Of a stretch of 64,000 bases of DNA, positions 34,170 to 42,244 are shown piece after piece. Positions within the stretch are counted from its first letter, which is position 1, and each line of letters opens with the position of its first letter. Source of the DNA: 54-19 sp038210655. Lineage in GTDB: Bacteria > Chloroflexota > Chloroflexia > Chloroheliales > Chloroheliaceae. The DNA is taken from the NCBI GenBank assembly GCA_038210655.1, contig JBBQWM010000001.1, positions 1-64,000 of the forward strand. The letters are read 5' to 3'. The translations under genes were made by a program, and so were the position numbers. The notes beneath the pieces were generated by a model. That model saw only the letters and a list, made by a program, of their open reading frames with translations. It was not told where the DNA came from and searched no databases.

Positions 34170-34403
34170 TTGACGCTCTTTGCATCTAATGTTGAGCCAC
34201 TGATCGAAGCCTTGAAAGATGAAAAAAAGCGGTGGCTGGCAGCCCGCGCACTCGGAAGAACCGGTGATGCTAGAGCTATAGCACCCTTAACTGCTATGTA
34301 TAATGATAAAACAATAGATCACGATACTCTTGACCAAGTCACCCGTGCTTTGATCCTGCTTAAGAATAAAGAAATCCCCTAAGCCTGGGAGACACAATAG
34401 AAC
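34170..34403 (+). pseudogene. HEAT-repeat gene fragment, duplicate of the 3' end of the gene at 35647-36588
   Basis: From 34191 the DNA is nearly identical to 36382-36589, with about eight differences by eye over the first 190 bases. It encodes the last HEAT unit (EPLIEALKDEKKRWLAARAL). There is no upstream part of the HEAT gene, and the reading frame starts at a TTG with no convincing ribosome-binding site. It is best read as a remnant left by a segmental duplication or cassette exchange. A short 70 aa product cannot be excluded. Confidence 0.7.
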
Positions 34404-34449
34404 AAGCAGATATGGAGAGGTGTAGATTTATACCTTAAATAGTATCAAT

Positions 34450-35397
34450 ATGGTATTAAATTTGAAAAATCTGAAAACTTTAAGGGGCCATAGTGGTTGG
34501 GTTACGTCAATTGCATTTGACCCTACTGGTCAATTTTTGGCGAGTGGTAGTTACGATGCTAGTATTAAGATTTGGGATATTTTAAGCGGTATGGAGCTTA
34601 TAACGCTTAAGGATGACTATTTCGGCCCTGTTAATCATATAGCTTATAGCTCAGATGGTAAGACCTTAGCTCGTACAGGCTATCTTGAAATTATCCAACT
34701 TTGGAATACAGATACACGTGTAGATTATTTAACTCTTAAAAGTAAATGTTGGGAGGTAGGAACGTTATCTTTTTGCCCAACTGAGAAAAGTATACTTAGC
34801 ATTAGTGGCAGTACTCCTACTCAAAATGGTAAGATTTATTTTATCGAAATGTGGGACGTAACGACAGGTAAGGTTTTAAAGACATTACACGACCATAGGG
34901 ATCATATTAGCTCACTGGCTTTTAGCCCCAATGGAAAGCTATTAGTTAGTGGAAGTTTGGATAAAACTATCAGAGTTTGGGAAGTAGCTACAGGTAAGGA
35001 AGTGCTAAGAATTCAAAATGATCCAAATGCTGTATTATCTACAACGTTCAGTCCTGATGGAAGCTGTATTGCCAGTGCCATTAGAAGTTATTATGGTGGT
35101 ATTATTAAACTATGGGAAATACCATCTGGCACGGAGCTAATGACGTTGGTTGCTCCTTTTGAAACCATTAGAGAGCTAACATACAGTCCAGATGGCAAAA
35201 TTTTAGTTGGAACTGGTGAGGATGTCGAAACAAATCAGGGTATCCTTATTTTCTGGGATATTTTGTCTGGTAAAGAATTGACAACTTTAGTAGCCCACAG
35301 GCTGTCAATTGATTCATTAGCCTTTAGCCTTGATGGTAAAATACTGGCTACGGCAAGTGAAGATGAAACTATTAAGTTGTGGGAAATAAATTTTTAG
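34450..35397 (+). CDS. WD40 repeat protein
   Basis: A 315 aa protein made wholly of WD40 units, forming about a seven-bladed propeller. Recurring patterns are LRGHSGWVTSIAFDPTGQFL, ASGSYDASIKIWDILSG, LVSGSLDKTIRVWEVATGKE and ATASEDETIKLWEINF. There is no catalytic or signal sequence, so it probably acts as a protein-protein scaffold. Codon use is clearly more A+T-rich than in flanking chromosomal genes, which suggests transfer. It lies between two HEAT-repeat segments that duplicate each other. Confidence 0.88.
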   Translation: MVLNLKNLKTLRGHSGWVTSIAFDPTGQFLASGSYDASIKIWDILSGMELITLKDDYFGPVNHIAYSSDGKTLARTGYLEIIQLWNTDTRVDYLTLKSKCWEVGTLSFCPTEKSILSISGSTPTQNGKIYFIEMWDVTTGKVLKTLHDHRDHISSLAFSPNGKLLVSGSLDKTIRVWEVATGKEVLRIQNDPNAVLSTTFSPDGSCIASAIRSYYGGIIKLWEIPSGTELMTLVAPFETIRELTYSPDGKILVGTGEDVETNQGILIFWDILSGKELTTLVAHRLSIDSLAFSLDGKILATASEDETIKLWEINF

Positions 35398-35398
35398 T

Positions 35399-35626
35399 TT
35401 GAGACCCCTACGGATAGGCCAAATCTTTTTGTTACAGCATAACGCTACCGCTTGGCTGACCAACCCCACCAAAACCGGAAATGCCACGCCTTTCACTAGC
35501 TACACCTATAACCTTAACTACGACCTCAACGGCAGCCTGACCTATTATCTTCTAGCAAAATATTACAGCAGTAAGGCTATCCCTATGCATGAGGCTCAAA
35601 GGGTAAAGAATTCACCACCACCCTAG
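35399..35626 (+). pseudogene. Rhs/YD-repeat-like gene fragment
   Basis: The translation contains LTNPTKTGNATPFTSYTYNL followed by NYDLNGSLTYY, which resembles the YD-repeat pattern (Y-x-Y-D-x-x-G-x-L-T) of Rhs toxin shells. The stretch 35430-35545 is also richer in G+C than the DNA on either side. Start and end do not look like a genuine gene (TTG directly after the WD40 stop, no ribosome-binding site). It is a probable scrap of a former Rhs core. Confidence 0.45.
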
Positions 35627-35646
35627 AATAGAGGTATAAGTTGTAA

Positions 35647-36588
35647 ATGAACACCGATAAATCTGATTTACAGAAAAATCCAGTTGAGCTACTAAAAGGG
35701 TTTGAGCAAGATTTAGTTTGGTATCAAAACAGAGATTTCAGTAATCTTACAAAAGCAGATGCTAACCTGTTTTTAGAAGCACTTCAGGATAGAAATAAGA
35801 ACGTCCGGGCTGGTGCAATGTTGGTATTGGGCTACTTGGAAGAGCCTAGAGCAATACCCTTTTTGTTAGAAGCTTTGAAAGACAAATATTTCGGTTTAAG
35901 AATATGCGCGGCTTATGCGCTGGGAGATTTAAGAGCCACAGAAGCCGTACCAGCATTATTAGGTATCCTAGACGATCATATCTACAAACAATTTGAACAA
36001 CTTAATGGAAGACGCTTGAATAAAAATAGACAAATAAGCTATATCGTAATATACAGCTTGGGTAAAATCGCAAGTGATCGAGCTACCTCCGCATTACTTG
36101 ATCTATTGCAAAATAGTCAAGATGCTTGGGTGCGGCTTTACGCGGCAGGTGCATTAGGCGATATCAAAGATCCGGTTGCTTTTGAACCTTTGATCGAAGC
36201 CTTAGGCGATGAGGATAGTGAGGCGGACACCATCATTGCTAAAGCTCTAGTAAATTATAGAGATGAGAGAGCTATACCAGCACTTATTAAGGCACTTGGC
36301 AACCATAATAACAGGCCAAGTAACGATCCGCATGCAGTCAACGAATTAGGTGTAGTAGTCGCCCAACTAGGCGAGGCGGTGGTTGAGCCACTGATCGAAG
36401 CTTTGAAGGATGAAAAAAAGCGGTGGCTGGCAGCCCGCGCACTCGGAAGAACCGGTGATGCTAGAGCTATAGCACCCTTAAGTGTTATGTATAATGATAA
36501 AACAATAGATCACGATACTCTTGACCAAGTCACCCGTGCTTTGATCCTGCTTAAGAACGAGGAAATCTCCCGACCCTGGGAAACGTAA
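35647..36588 (+). CDS. HEAT-repeat protein
   Basis: A 313 aa alpha-solenoid of about seven HEAT/PBS-lyase-type repeats. Examples are VRAGAMLVLGYLEEPRAIPF, LRICAAYALGDLRATEAVPA, VRLYAAGALGDIKDPVAFEP and RWLAARALGRTGDARAIAPL. There is no enzyme motif. Proteins of this type serve as binding scaffolds, and some are immunity proteins beside Rhs/CDI toxins. AGAGGT lies about ten bases before the ATG. The last 200 bases are duplicated at 34191-34403. Confidence 0.85.
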   Translation: MNTDKSDLQKNPVELLKGFEQDLVWYQNRDFSNLTKADANLFLEALQDRNKNVRAGAMLVLGYLEEPRAIPFLLEALKDKYFGLRICAAYALGDLRATEAVPALLGILDDHIYKQFEQLNGRRLNKNRQISYIVIYSLGKIASDRATSALLDLLQNSQDAWVRLYAAGALGDIKDPVAFEPLIEALGDEDSEADTIIAKALVNYRDERAIPALIKALGNHNNRPSNDPHAVNELGVVVAQLGEAVVEPLIEALKDEKKRWLAARALGRTGDARAIAPLSVMYNDKTIDHDTLDQVTRALILLKNEEISRPWET

Positions 36589-36734
36589 TAGCGTATTGGT
36601 AAGGATTATTATCTTTACGAGAGTCAGGCACTTTTATATTCCTCTGTAGATATATTCCCTGACAGGCATATTTGTAGTAAAATATAGGAGGGTGACGAAA
36701 GGCTGAAATGTTACCCGATTACAAGGAGATGATG

Positions 36735-37511
36735 ATGAAGACAGTGATTTCCAAAGATGTTACGTCTATCGCTTTTGATGAGCTTGGTGAGGGTTTGCCC
36801 GTTATTCTGGTCTCTGGCGGCTCGGTGGATCGCTCCTCCAATGCACCGTTGGCAGCAATACTGGCGCAAGATTTTAAGGTGTTTAATTATGACCGACGGG
36901 GACGGGGACCTAGCGGTGACACCGCCCCCTATGCGGTAGAGCGCGAGATCGAGGATATAGCAGCCGTCCTCAAAGCAGCGGGCGGTTCGGCCTTTTTGTA
37001 TGGTACGTCCTCCGGGGCAGCCCTGGCCCTGGACGCGGCAGCCAGTGGTCTTAATATTACCAAGCTGGCTTTGTGGGAGCCGCCCTATATAGTGGATGAT
37101 AGCCGCCCACGACCCCCAGCAGATACGGCCAGCGTCTACGCCCGGTTGGTAGCGGAAGGTCGGCGGGGTGAGGCGGTGGAGTATTTTATGTCGAAGGTTG
37201 TCGGGCTTCCGCCGGAATTTGCGGCTTTTGCCCGTACTCAACCCTGGTGGGCTTCTCAGGAAGCCTTAGCCCATACGCTGGTCTACGATGCCACGATTAT
37301 GGGCGATTATTCTTTGCCAAAAGAACGGGCTGCTTCTGTCACGCTACCCACACTGGTATTGGCCGGGGGAGCAAGCTGGGACTGGATACAAAATACGGCT
37401 CAAACCCTTGCCAACCTTCTTACCAACGGGCAGTATCGCGTTTTGGAAGGTCAAGAGCATAACGTCGCGCCGGAAGTCATGGCTCCGGCGCTAAAGGAGT
37501 TCTTTTTATGA
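36735..37511 (+). CDS. Alpha/beta hydrolase
   Basis: A 258 aa hydrolase with a nucleophile elbow YGTSSGAALALDAA, an oxyanion-side LVSGGSVDRSS, the DRRGRGPSGD loop, a candidate acid in LVLAGGASWDWIQN and the histidine in EGQEHNVAPEVM. It resembles small esterases of the haloperoxidase type; the substrate is unknown. Of three consecutive ATG codons the third (36735) is best spaced from AAGGAG (36723-36728). The stop overlaps the next gene in ATGA, so the pair is coupled. Composition returns to the chromosomal type here. Confidence 0.83.
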   Translation: MKTVISKDVTSIAFDELGEGLPVILVSGGSVDRSSNAPLAAILAQDFKVFNYDRRGRGPSGDTAPYAVEREIEDIAAVLKAAGGSAFLYGTSSGAALALDAAASGLNITKLALWEPPYIVDDSRPRPPADTASVYARLVAEGRRGEAVEYFMSKVVGLPPEFAAFARTQPWWASQEALAHTLVYDATIMGDYSLPKERAASVTLPTLVLAGGASWDWIQNTAQTLANLLTNGQYRVLEGQEHNVAPEVMAPALKEFFL

Positions 37512-37855
37512 TGAACCAGGCTGTCACCGAGTACATTGAGAAAATAACGCAAGAATGGCAAGCCGAAGTGTGTACCCAACTTCGGCAGCTTATCCATCAA
37601 GCCGTGCCAGAGATAGAAGAACGTATCCAGTATGGCAAACCGCATTTTTTGAAGAATAATAAGTATGCCGCTGTGGCCGGCACTGCCAAAGATTGGGTCA
37701 GCCTCACCATTTTTAATGCTCAGACCCTCGAAGCCCCGGAAGGCTTTTTTGAAGCTGGCCCTCCCGAACGCAAGACGGTCAAAATCCGTAAAGGTCAGGC
37801 GATGGATTACGAATTTTTGGCCCGACTTGTACAACAGGCCGCTAACTCTCAATAA
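37508..37855 (+). CDS. DUF1801 family protein
   Basis: A 115 aa protein whose VTEYIEKITQEWQAEVCTQL and VPEIEERIQYGKPHFLKNNK match the DUF1801/YdhG-like fold, a small alpha/beta domain sometimes called an iron-chaperone-like domain without firm evidence. It ends in AMDYEFLARLVQQAA. It overlaps the hydrolase by four bases and is followed after 70 bases by a YdeI/DUF1905 gene. Such small genes often cluster with AHSA1- and DUF1579-type proteins. Confidence 0.75.
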   Translation: MMNQAVTEYIEKITQEWQAEVCTQLRQLIHQAVPEIEERIQYGKPHFLKNNKYAAVAGTAKDWVSLTIFNAQTLEAPEGFFEAGPPERKTVKIRKGQAMDYEFLARLVQQAANSQ

Positions 37856-37927
37856 AGCTATTCAGAAAAGCTTACCTAGATTGCAATAGAGTAAGTTTTT
37901 CTGAATTGCACAGAAAACGGAGCATTT

Positions 37928-38374
37928 ATGAGGTTTCAATCTATAGTTCGGCTTGGCGGTAAGACTGCCACCGGTATTCCAGTCCCGGCGGAGGTTGTGG
38001 CGGCTCTGGGTTCGAGTAAACGACCCGCCGTCCGGGTCACACTCAACGGCTACACCTACCGCAGCACCGTAACCCCTATGGGCGGCGAGTTTATGCTCCC
38101 AATCAGCGCCGAGAATCGCCTGGGCGCAGGGGTCGCCGCCGGTAACGAGGTGGAGGTTGACCTCGAACTGGATACCGAGGCCCGTGAGGTGAACGTACCG
38201 CCAGATTTCGCGCAAGCTCTTGATAGTGATGGGGAAGCCAAACGGTTCTTCGAGGGGTTGGCTTATAGCCACAAACTCCGGCACGTTCTGGCGATTGAGC
38301 AAGCCAAAACCGCCGAAACGCGACAACGCCGGATCGAAAAAGCGATCAGCATGCTACGCGAGGGCCGCAATTAA
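37928..38374 (+). CDS. YdeI/OmpD-associated family protein (DUF1905 plus C-terminal Omdp-type tail)
   Basis: Residues 1-95 are a DUF1905 beta-barrel (FQSIVRLGGKTATGIPVPAEVV, RSTVTPMGGEFMLPISAENR). The C-terminus carries PPDFAQALDSDGEAKRFFEG and KRRIEKAISMLREG-like helices of the YdeI/Omdp family (LAYSHKLRHVLAIEQAKTAETRQRR). It is 148 aa with an intact start. The function is unknown; the family is often annotated as bacteriocin-protection without local support. Confidence 0.8.
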   Translation: MRFQSIVRLGGKTATGIPVPAEVVAALGSSKRPAVRVTLNGYTYRSTVTPMGGEFMLPISAENRLGAGVAAGNEVEVDLELDTEAREVNVPPDFAQALDSDGEAKRFFEGLAYSHKLRHVLAIEQAKTAETRQRRIEKAISMLREGRN

Positions 38375-38387
38375 GGCCGAGTAGCAT

Positions 38388-38762
38388 GTGAGATTGGATG
38401 GCATGGTTAGCTTCAAGTGGCTGGAAGGCGGGTTTTTCCTGGTACAAGACTTTGACCTCCATCACTACGCGCGGAAGGTGAAAGGTATCGAATATATTGG
38501 CTTTGAGCAGGGCTGGGCCGAACTACAGCAGCCCGCGACCGATAGCTCAAGTCAGGACCTAACTTCCTATTGCTTTGACAATATGGGCAATACCTTCAGG
38601 TACACCTGGGAAATCATGGACGACACCCTCACGATTTGGGGTGGAACCAAAGGTTCTCCCTCCAAGTACGAGGGTAAGTTTAGCGCCGACGGCAACACTA
38701 ATAGCGGTCGCTGGATATGGCCCGGTGGCGGCTATGACTCCACCATGACCCGTATCAAATAG
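38388..38762 (+). pseudogene. DUF1579-like protein, apparently truncated at the N-terminus
   Basis: The product begins almost directly with SFKWLEGGFFLVQDFDL and KGIEYIGFEQGW and ends RWIWPGGGYDSTMTRIK, which corresponds to the middle and end of DUF1579-type lipocalin-like proteins. The usual 30-40 residues before this strand (the weight/W-x-x-E-G start) are absent, and no matching sequence lies in the 13 bases to the preceding stop. It is either a 5'-deleted gene or a short variant. The remaining reading frame is open. Confidence 0.6.
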
Positions 38763-38886
38763 GCGATAGGTTCCACAGTGGCCCATTTTGGACTTTCTCA
38801 GGATATTCCAGAAGAGGCGATCAGGAGAACAACCAGATTAACGTTAAATGCAATGTTAGATGGCTTTCACAATCGAGGTAAGGCTT

Positions 38887-39156
38887 ATGTGTCGAAATAT
38901 CAAAACCCTTTACAACTTTGAACCGCCGGTAAACGAGGACGAGATTCGAGCAGCGGCCTTACAATTTGTGCGAAAGGTTAGCGGCTTCAACCAGCCCTCG
39001 AAGGCCAACGAAGCCGCCTTCCTGCTGGCCGTTGACGAGATAGCGGCAGTCTCGCGTAAACTCCTCAACTCGCTCGAAACCACCGCCCCACCGAAGAACC
39101 GCACCGAAGAAGCGGTCAAGGCCCAAACCCGCGCTGCACAGCGATTTTCCAGGTGA
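38887..39156 (+). CDS. DUF2277 family protein
   Basis: The N-terminus MCRNIKTLYNFEPPVNEDEI is diagnostic of DUF2277, a small family of unknown function found in actinobacteria and Chloroflexota. The 89 aa product is helical and ends in a basic region. GAGGTAAGG sits four bases before this ATG, so it was preferred over the longer frame starting at 38860. Confidence 0.82.
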   Translation: MCRNIKTLYNFEPPVNEDEIRAAALQFVRKVSGFNQPSKANEAAFLLAVDEIAAVSRKLLNSLETTAPPKNRTEEAVKAQTRAAQRFSR

Positions 39157-39219
39157 TCCTGGGTATATTTCTGCTGTACAAATTCAATAAAGCATTCTGT
39201 TCAAGCCTTCTATACGAGT

Positions 39220-39612
39220 TTAGATAAAATAAACGTCTATTACCAATGCTACTAAAGCTGGAAGTAACCAGCCGATTAGTCCAAACTGCCGCCAAATATT
39301 TTGGTTTGCTCTGTTTTTCTGACTTAAGAACCCATATAGCAAAGTAGATAACAAAACTGTAATCCCACAACCCATATCTTCCGGGCTGATTGGGAAAAGC
39401 GGAACGGGAATATCGTTGTTCAACCCGCTCAACGAGAAAAGATTGAAAATAGTAAACCACCCGATAAAGCCTGCACCACAGACCAGGGCCAGGCCAACCG
39501 AATGAGGAAAACTGAGTTCCCTGTGTTGCCAGCGATATACTTGCAGCAGTAGCAGAGTTACAAGGCTCGACACCCCTGCTATCCCAAAAACATTTCCCCA
39601 CGCTATTAACAT
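39220..39612 (-). CDS. Hypothetical four-helix membrane protein
   Basis: A 130 aa protein with hydrophobic segments at about 5-23, 37-60, 80-95 and 108-128; not recognised. The ATG at 39612 has AAAGG at some distance. It is convergent with the DUF2277 gene and lies downstream of the chromate-response genes in the same direction, separated by about 390 bases in which I see no gene and only A+T-rich sequence. Confidence 0.5.
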   Translation of the reverse strand: MLIAWGNVFGIAGVSSLVTLLLLQVYRWQHRELSFPHSVGLALVCGAGFIGWFTIFNLFSLSGLNNDIPVPLFPISPEDMGCGITVLLSTLLYGFLSQKNRANQNIWRQFGLIGWLLPALVALVIDVYFI

Positions 39613-40003
39613 TAGCCGCTTCAGCCTTTCTTTTGCGATTGTGGAACGGCATCTATATAACCAACCATCACTTTAACACAAAACCACCTAAACCCCGCCG
39701 AATATAAGCGGCGTGATTGTTCAATAATGAATCACGGCTTGCGGCTTCTTTACCTGGTTATCTAAATTCTCTATCTAATTGTGCAAATCCATCGTATGCG
39801 CTTTTCTATGATAGAACCTGGGAACTGGTTAGTATAATGGAAGAAAAGAATGTCTTATACCAAGTCCAGATAAGTAGTGTACAAGAAACCAGTCTGATAA
39901 GCTCAAAACGCTATTCTTTTGTATGCTACCTATGCGAACTTGGTATTACTTGTTTACAAAAATTGACGCGCCCTCTTGAAGGGTTCCATATCTGTGTATT
40001 TTG

Positions 40004-40465
40004 CTATAGTGCCACAAGCGCGAGAGGACGAACTACTGGTAAGCTACCACCACAATAAACATACAGTGCATCATAAACCGGGAATTCTAGCTCTAGCTTG
40101 TGGTGATCGCTGATTTCCATTTTCTGAAAGCCGCCAGCCAGGGCATCCAAACCGGGTGACTCAGGCGTGAGGTCTTTGTCCGAAGTATCCGCCCCGCGCA
40201 CAATCAAGGCCAGTTTGTCCAGGGCCGGGTCAACCTCTTTCAGGCCATACTTGTCCATAAAAGCATCAAAGCTGCACAACGGGCCGTGATGCCCCAATTC
40301 TACATCGGGAATGTCGTAGGGGATAGCCCCTTGCGCGTGCGCTTCGGTCAGCACCTGCTCGGCGGATACGTAGATAAATTCAGGGTTGGGGTCTATAAAG
40401 CGGGTAATTAGCCAGGGACAGGCAATTCGATCCACTTTAGCTTTCGCACGGGTAATCCATTTCAT
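40004..40465 (-). CDS. ChrB C-terminal-domain protein (second paralogue)
   Basis: A 153 aa protein with the ChrB_C pattern MKWITRAKAKVDRIACPWLI then TRFIDPNPEFIYVSAEQV, IPYDIPDVELGHHGPLCSFD and LALIVRGADT. ChrB proteins sense or respond to chromate, and stand-alone C-terminal domains are common. It starts with the same K-W-[VI]-T motif as the paralogue at 40799-41218, from which it is clearly diverged. AAGGGGG precedes the ATG at 40465 by eight bases, so the longer ORF start (40483) was rejected. Confidence 0.82.
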   Translation of the reverse strand: MKWITRAKAKVDRIACPWLITRFIDPNPEFIYVSAEQVLTEAHAQGAIPYDIPDVELGHHGPLCSFDAFMDKYGLKEVDPALDKLALIVRGADTSDKDLTPESPGLDALAGGFQKMEISDHHKLELEFPVYDALYVYCGGSLPVVRPLALVAL

Positions 40466-40489
40466 TTTATTAACCCCCTTCAACTTAAA

Positions 40490-40702
40490 TTATGCTTCCT
40501 TTTGCCGGGTCGCAGGCTCATGTGAAAGCCATTCACCCAGTTTTATCAGTTTTTGACCCAGATGATACCGCCAGGAGTCGGCTAAATTATCAGATAGTGC
40601 TTTCTTAGCCTCCTTCACCATCGCAGCTAGTTCCACTTGCTTTTGCCAACTTGCCTGTTTATTTAAGGCTTCTTCCAGTAAATTTATGCTATAATCGCCC
40701 AT
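40490..40702 (-). CDS. Small helical protein within the chrB operon
   Basis: A 70 aa, all-helical, charged protein (MGDYSINLLEEALNKQASWQ... to the end HEPATRQKEA) with no recognised family. It lies between the two ChrB C-terminal genes in the same direction with short gaps (24 and 96 bases). GAGAATTGAG precedes this ATG. The operon position suggests an accessory role in the chromate response. Confidence 0.55.
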   Translation of the reverse strand: MGDYSINLLEEALNKQASWQKQVELAAMVKEAKKALSDNLADSWRYHLGQKLIKLGEWLSHEPATRQKEA

Positions 40703-40798
40703 CTCAATTCTCCGATTAAACCAGGGAAATGTTTGCACTATTTAGCCACCGCTTCTTGCTTAAGTTTCGACATAGCCTCTATTACTTACCTCGCGGGG

Positions 40799-41218
40799 TT
40801 AAGCACTTTCACTTTCCAACTGGGCATACAGGGCTTCAAACAGTTGGCGGCTGAGAGCTAAAGCGGCTACGTCATTCGCAGTAATGCGGCGGATACCCTG
40901 ACAAATAAGCTCAAGCCCCGGTGCTGCCGGTTCCAAAGCGACTTCTTGCACTTCGTCTACCTCGTCGATCATTCGAGCGATACGTTCCAGCACCCGGTCT
41001 TTTAACTTGTACTCCGTTAACATCGTATAAAAAGTACAATGCCCTCGGTGATGAGTTAGACGCACGCCCGGAATGTCAAACGGCTCGGCCCCTTCGGGCA
41101 ATGGTCGGTGGCTGATCGGCACAAAAGTAAATTCGGCCTGGGGGTCGATATACTTTTGAATTAGCCAGGCGCACCCCATTCGATCTATGCCTACATTTTC
41201 CCATGTCACCCATTTCAC
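40799..41218 (-). CDS. ChrB C-terminal-domain protein (chromate response)
   Basis: A 139 aa protein: MKWVTWENVGIDRMGCAWLI, QKYIDPQAEFTFVP, FDIPGVRLTHHRGHCTFYTM and LERIARMIDEVDEVQ. The conserved Cys and His residues are possible metal- or chromate-sensing ligands. The start overlaps the stop of the ChrB N-terminal gene by four bases, so the two halves of a classical ChrB (about 300 aa) are here made as two coupled proteins. Confidence 0.85.
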   Translation of the reverse strand: MKWVTWENVGIDRMGCAWLIQKYIDPQAEFTFVPISHRPLPEGAEPFDIPGVRLTHHRGHCTFYTMLTEYKLKDRVLERIARMIDEVDEVQEVALEPAAPGLELICQGIRRITANDVAALALSRQLFEALYAQLESESA

Positions 41219-41709
41219 AACTGGCTACCTCCTTCCGACGCTTTACCTTTTTTCTTTTGGCTGGTTGCTTCCTCAAAACTGCTGGTCGCCAGTAGAGCTT
41301 CGCGCACTTGCTGGCCCAGTTTAGACTGAAAATAATCCTGCTGCTTTAGTTGTTGATAGCGACGCGAAAGGGCGGCCCGGTCTATTTCTACTTCGCCCTG
41401 ACTGGTGGCTAATTCAGCCAGAATCTCCCGGTAGCCAGTTTCCACCTGAGCTATAAGCTGCTGGATCAACCTCTCCTCTTGCTCTGGCTGACTCAAACGC
41501 GCTTCCCACAGCAGCGCCTCGCCTTCTAACTCGACAATCTCGGCTGCCAGCCACTGAAATTGTTCGAGGGTGCGTGGCGTAGCTGGCAAAACCCAGATAG
41601 CATCGTGCAACAGGACTGCGCCCAACCGCTTGAGCTTGCGCCAGACGTAAACCCGGCTGGCACTTGGTTCACGCGGGACTTTGTAGTGCAAAAGTAACCA
41701 TTGGTGCAA
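41215..41709 (-). CDS. ChrB N-terminal-domain protein (PaaX-like DNA-binding half)
   Basis: A 164 aa protein opening MHQWLLLHYKVPREPSASRV, YVWRKLKRLGAVLLHDAIWV, LPATPRTLEQFQWLAAEIVE. This is the ChrB N-terminal domain, whose winged-helix-like core is involved in chromate-dependent regulation. Its C-terminal half is a charged coiled-coil-like region (SRRYQQLKQQDYFQSKLGQQ). It is the first gene of the operon. A palindrome at 41816-41833 is a candidate operator. Confidence 0.83.
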   Translation of the reverse strand: MHQWLLLHYKVPREPSASRVYVWRKLKRLGAVLLHDAIWVLPATPRTLEQFQWLAAEIVELEGEALLWEARLSQPEQEERLIQQLIAQVETGYREILAELATSQGEVEIDRAALSRRYQQLKQQDYFQSKLGQQVREALLATSSFEEATSQKKKGKASEGGSQL

Positions 41710-41815
41710 CTCAAAATCTCCTGTGTAGGGTTGCTATACAAATTCTCGGAAAGCTAACGATCAAAAAGCCAGTTGTGCCGACGAATGACCAAAGGGTAAT
41801 CATCATAAGATCAAA

Positions 41816-41833
41816 TTGTAACCACTGTTACAA
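41816..41833. promoter_or_regulatory. Candidate operator upstream of the chrB operon
   Basis: TTGTAAC-CACT-GTTACAA is a perfect palindrome with seven-base arms about 107 bases upstream of the ChrB N-terminal gene. On the minus strand it overlaps TTACAA- and TATGAT-like boxes. It could be the ChrB target site. Confidence 0.4.
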
Positions 41834-41931
41834 TATACCCCTATCTACCAAGAAATGCAAGGGCCAATTTTGCCTTTTTACTATTCACCAATAAGATCGA
41901 GTTTCACAACAGATTTAGAAGCTATACGAAA

Positions 41932-42075
41932 CCTACAGTAAGGTGCAAAGAGATTGGGCTATCCGATTGTCTGTAGGAGCGAGCTTCTGATCGCGATGAA
42001 TTGGCAGCTGGGTGTTCAATCGCGAGCAGAAGCTCGCTCCTACAGGGGTCAATAACTCTGCAACTTGCTATAGAG
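41932..42075. repeat. Nested palindromic repeat, family B copy 3
   Basis: The outer ends TACAGTAAGGTGCAAAGAGA (41935) and ATAACTCTGCAACTTGCTAT (ending 42071) pair as in copies 1 and 2. The inner hairpin CTGTAGGAGCGAGCTTCTGA (from 41971) pairs with 42020-42045 at 25 of 26 positions. That inner module is unrelated to the inner module of copy 1. The whole 41710-42244 gap holds this element and the candidate operator, and no gene. Confidence 0.88.
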
Positions 42076-42244
42076 TAGCGTAGCCACTGATGAAGTAATA
42101 CCCTATACGGTTCTCAAAGCTAAATTAAGCCCGGCTATAGCGAGGTGGGTTTTACAAGTTGCCTTCAAAAAAATTATAATAGACACGCAATAGCATAAAG
42201 CGGCCAAAGAATGGGACTTGAGCGCGGTTGCCAGATAGGATTTT

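Noticed and set aside
39717..40058. 113 aa rightward open frame before the chrB operon
   Set aside because: It runs into the end of the ChrB C-terminal gene on the other strand, has no ribosome-binding site and an unconvincing composition.
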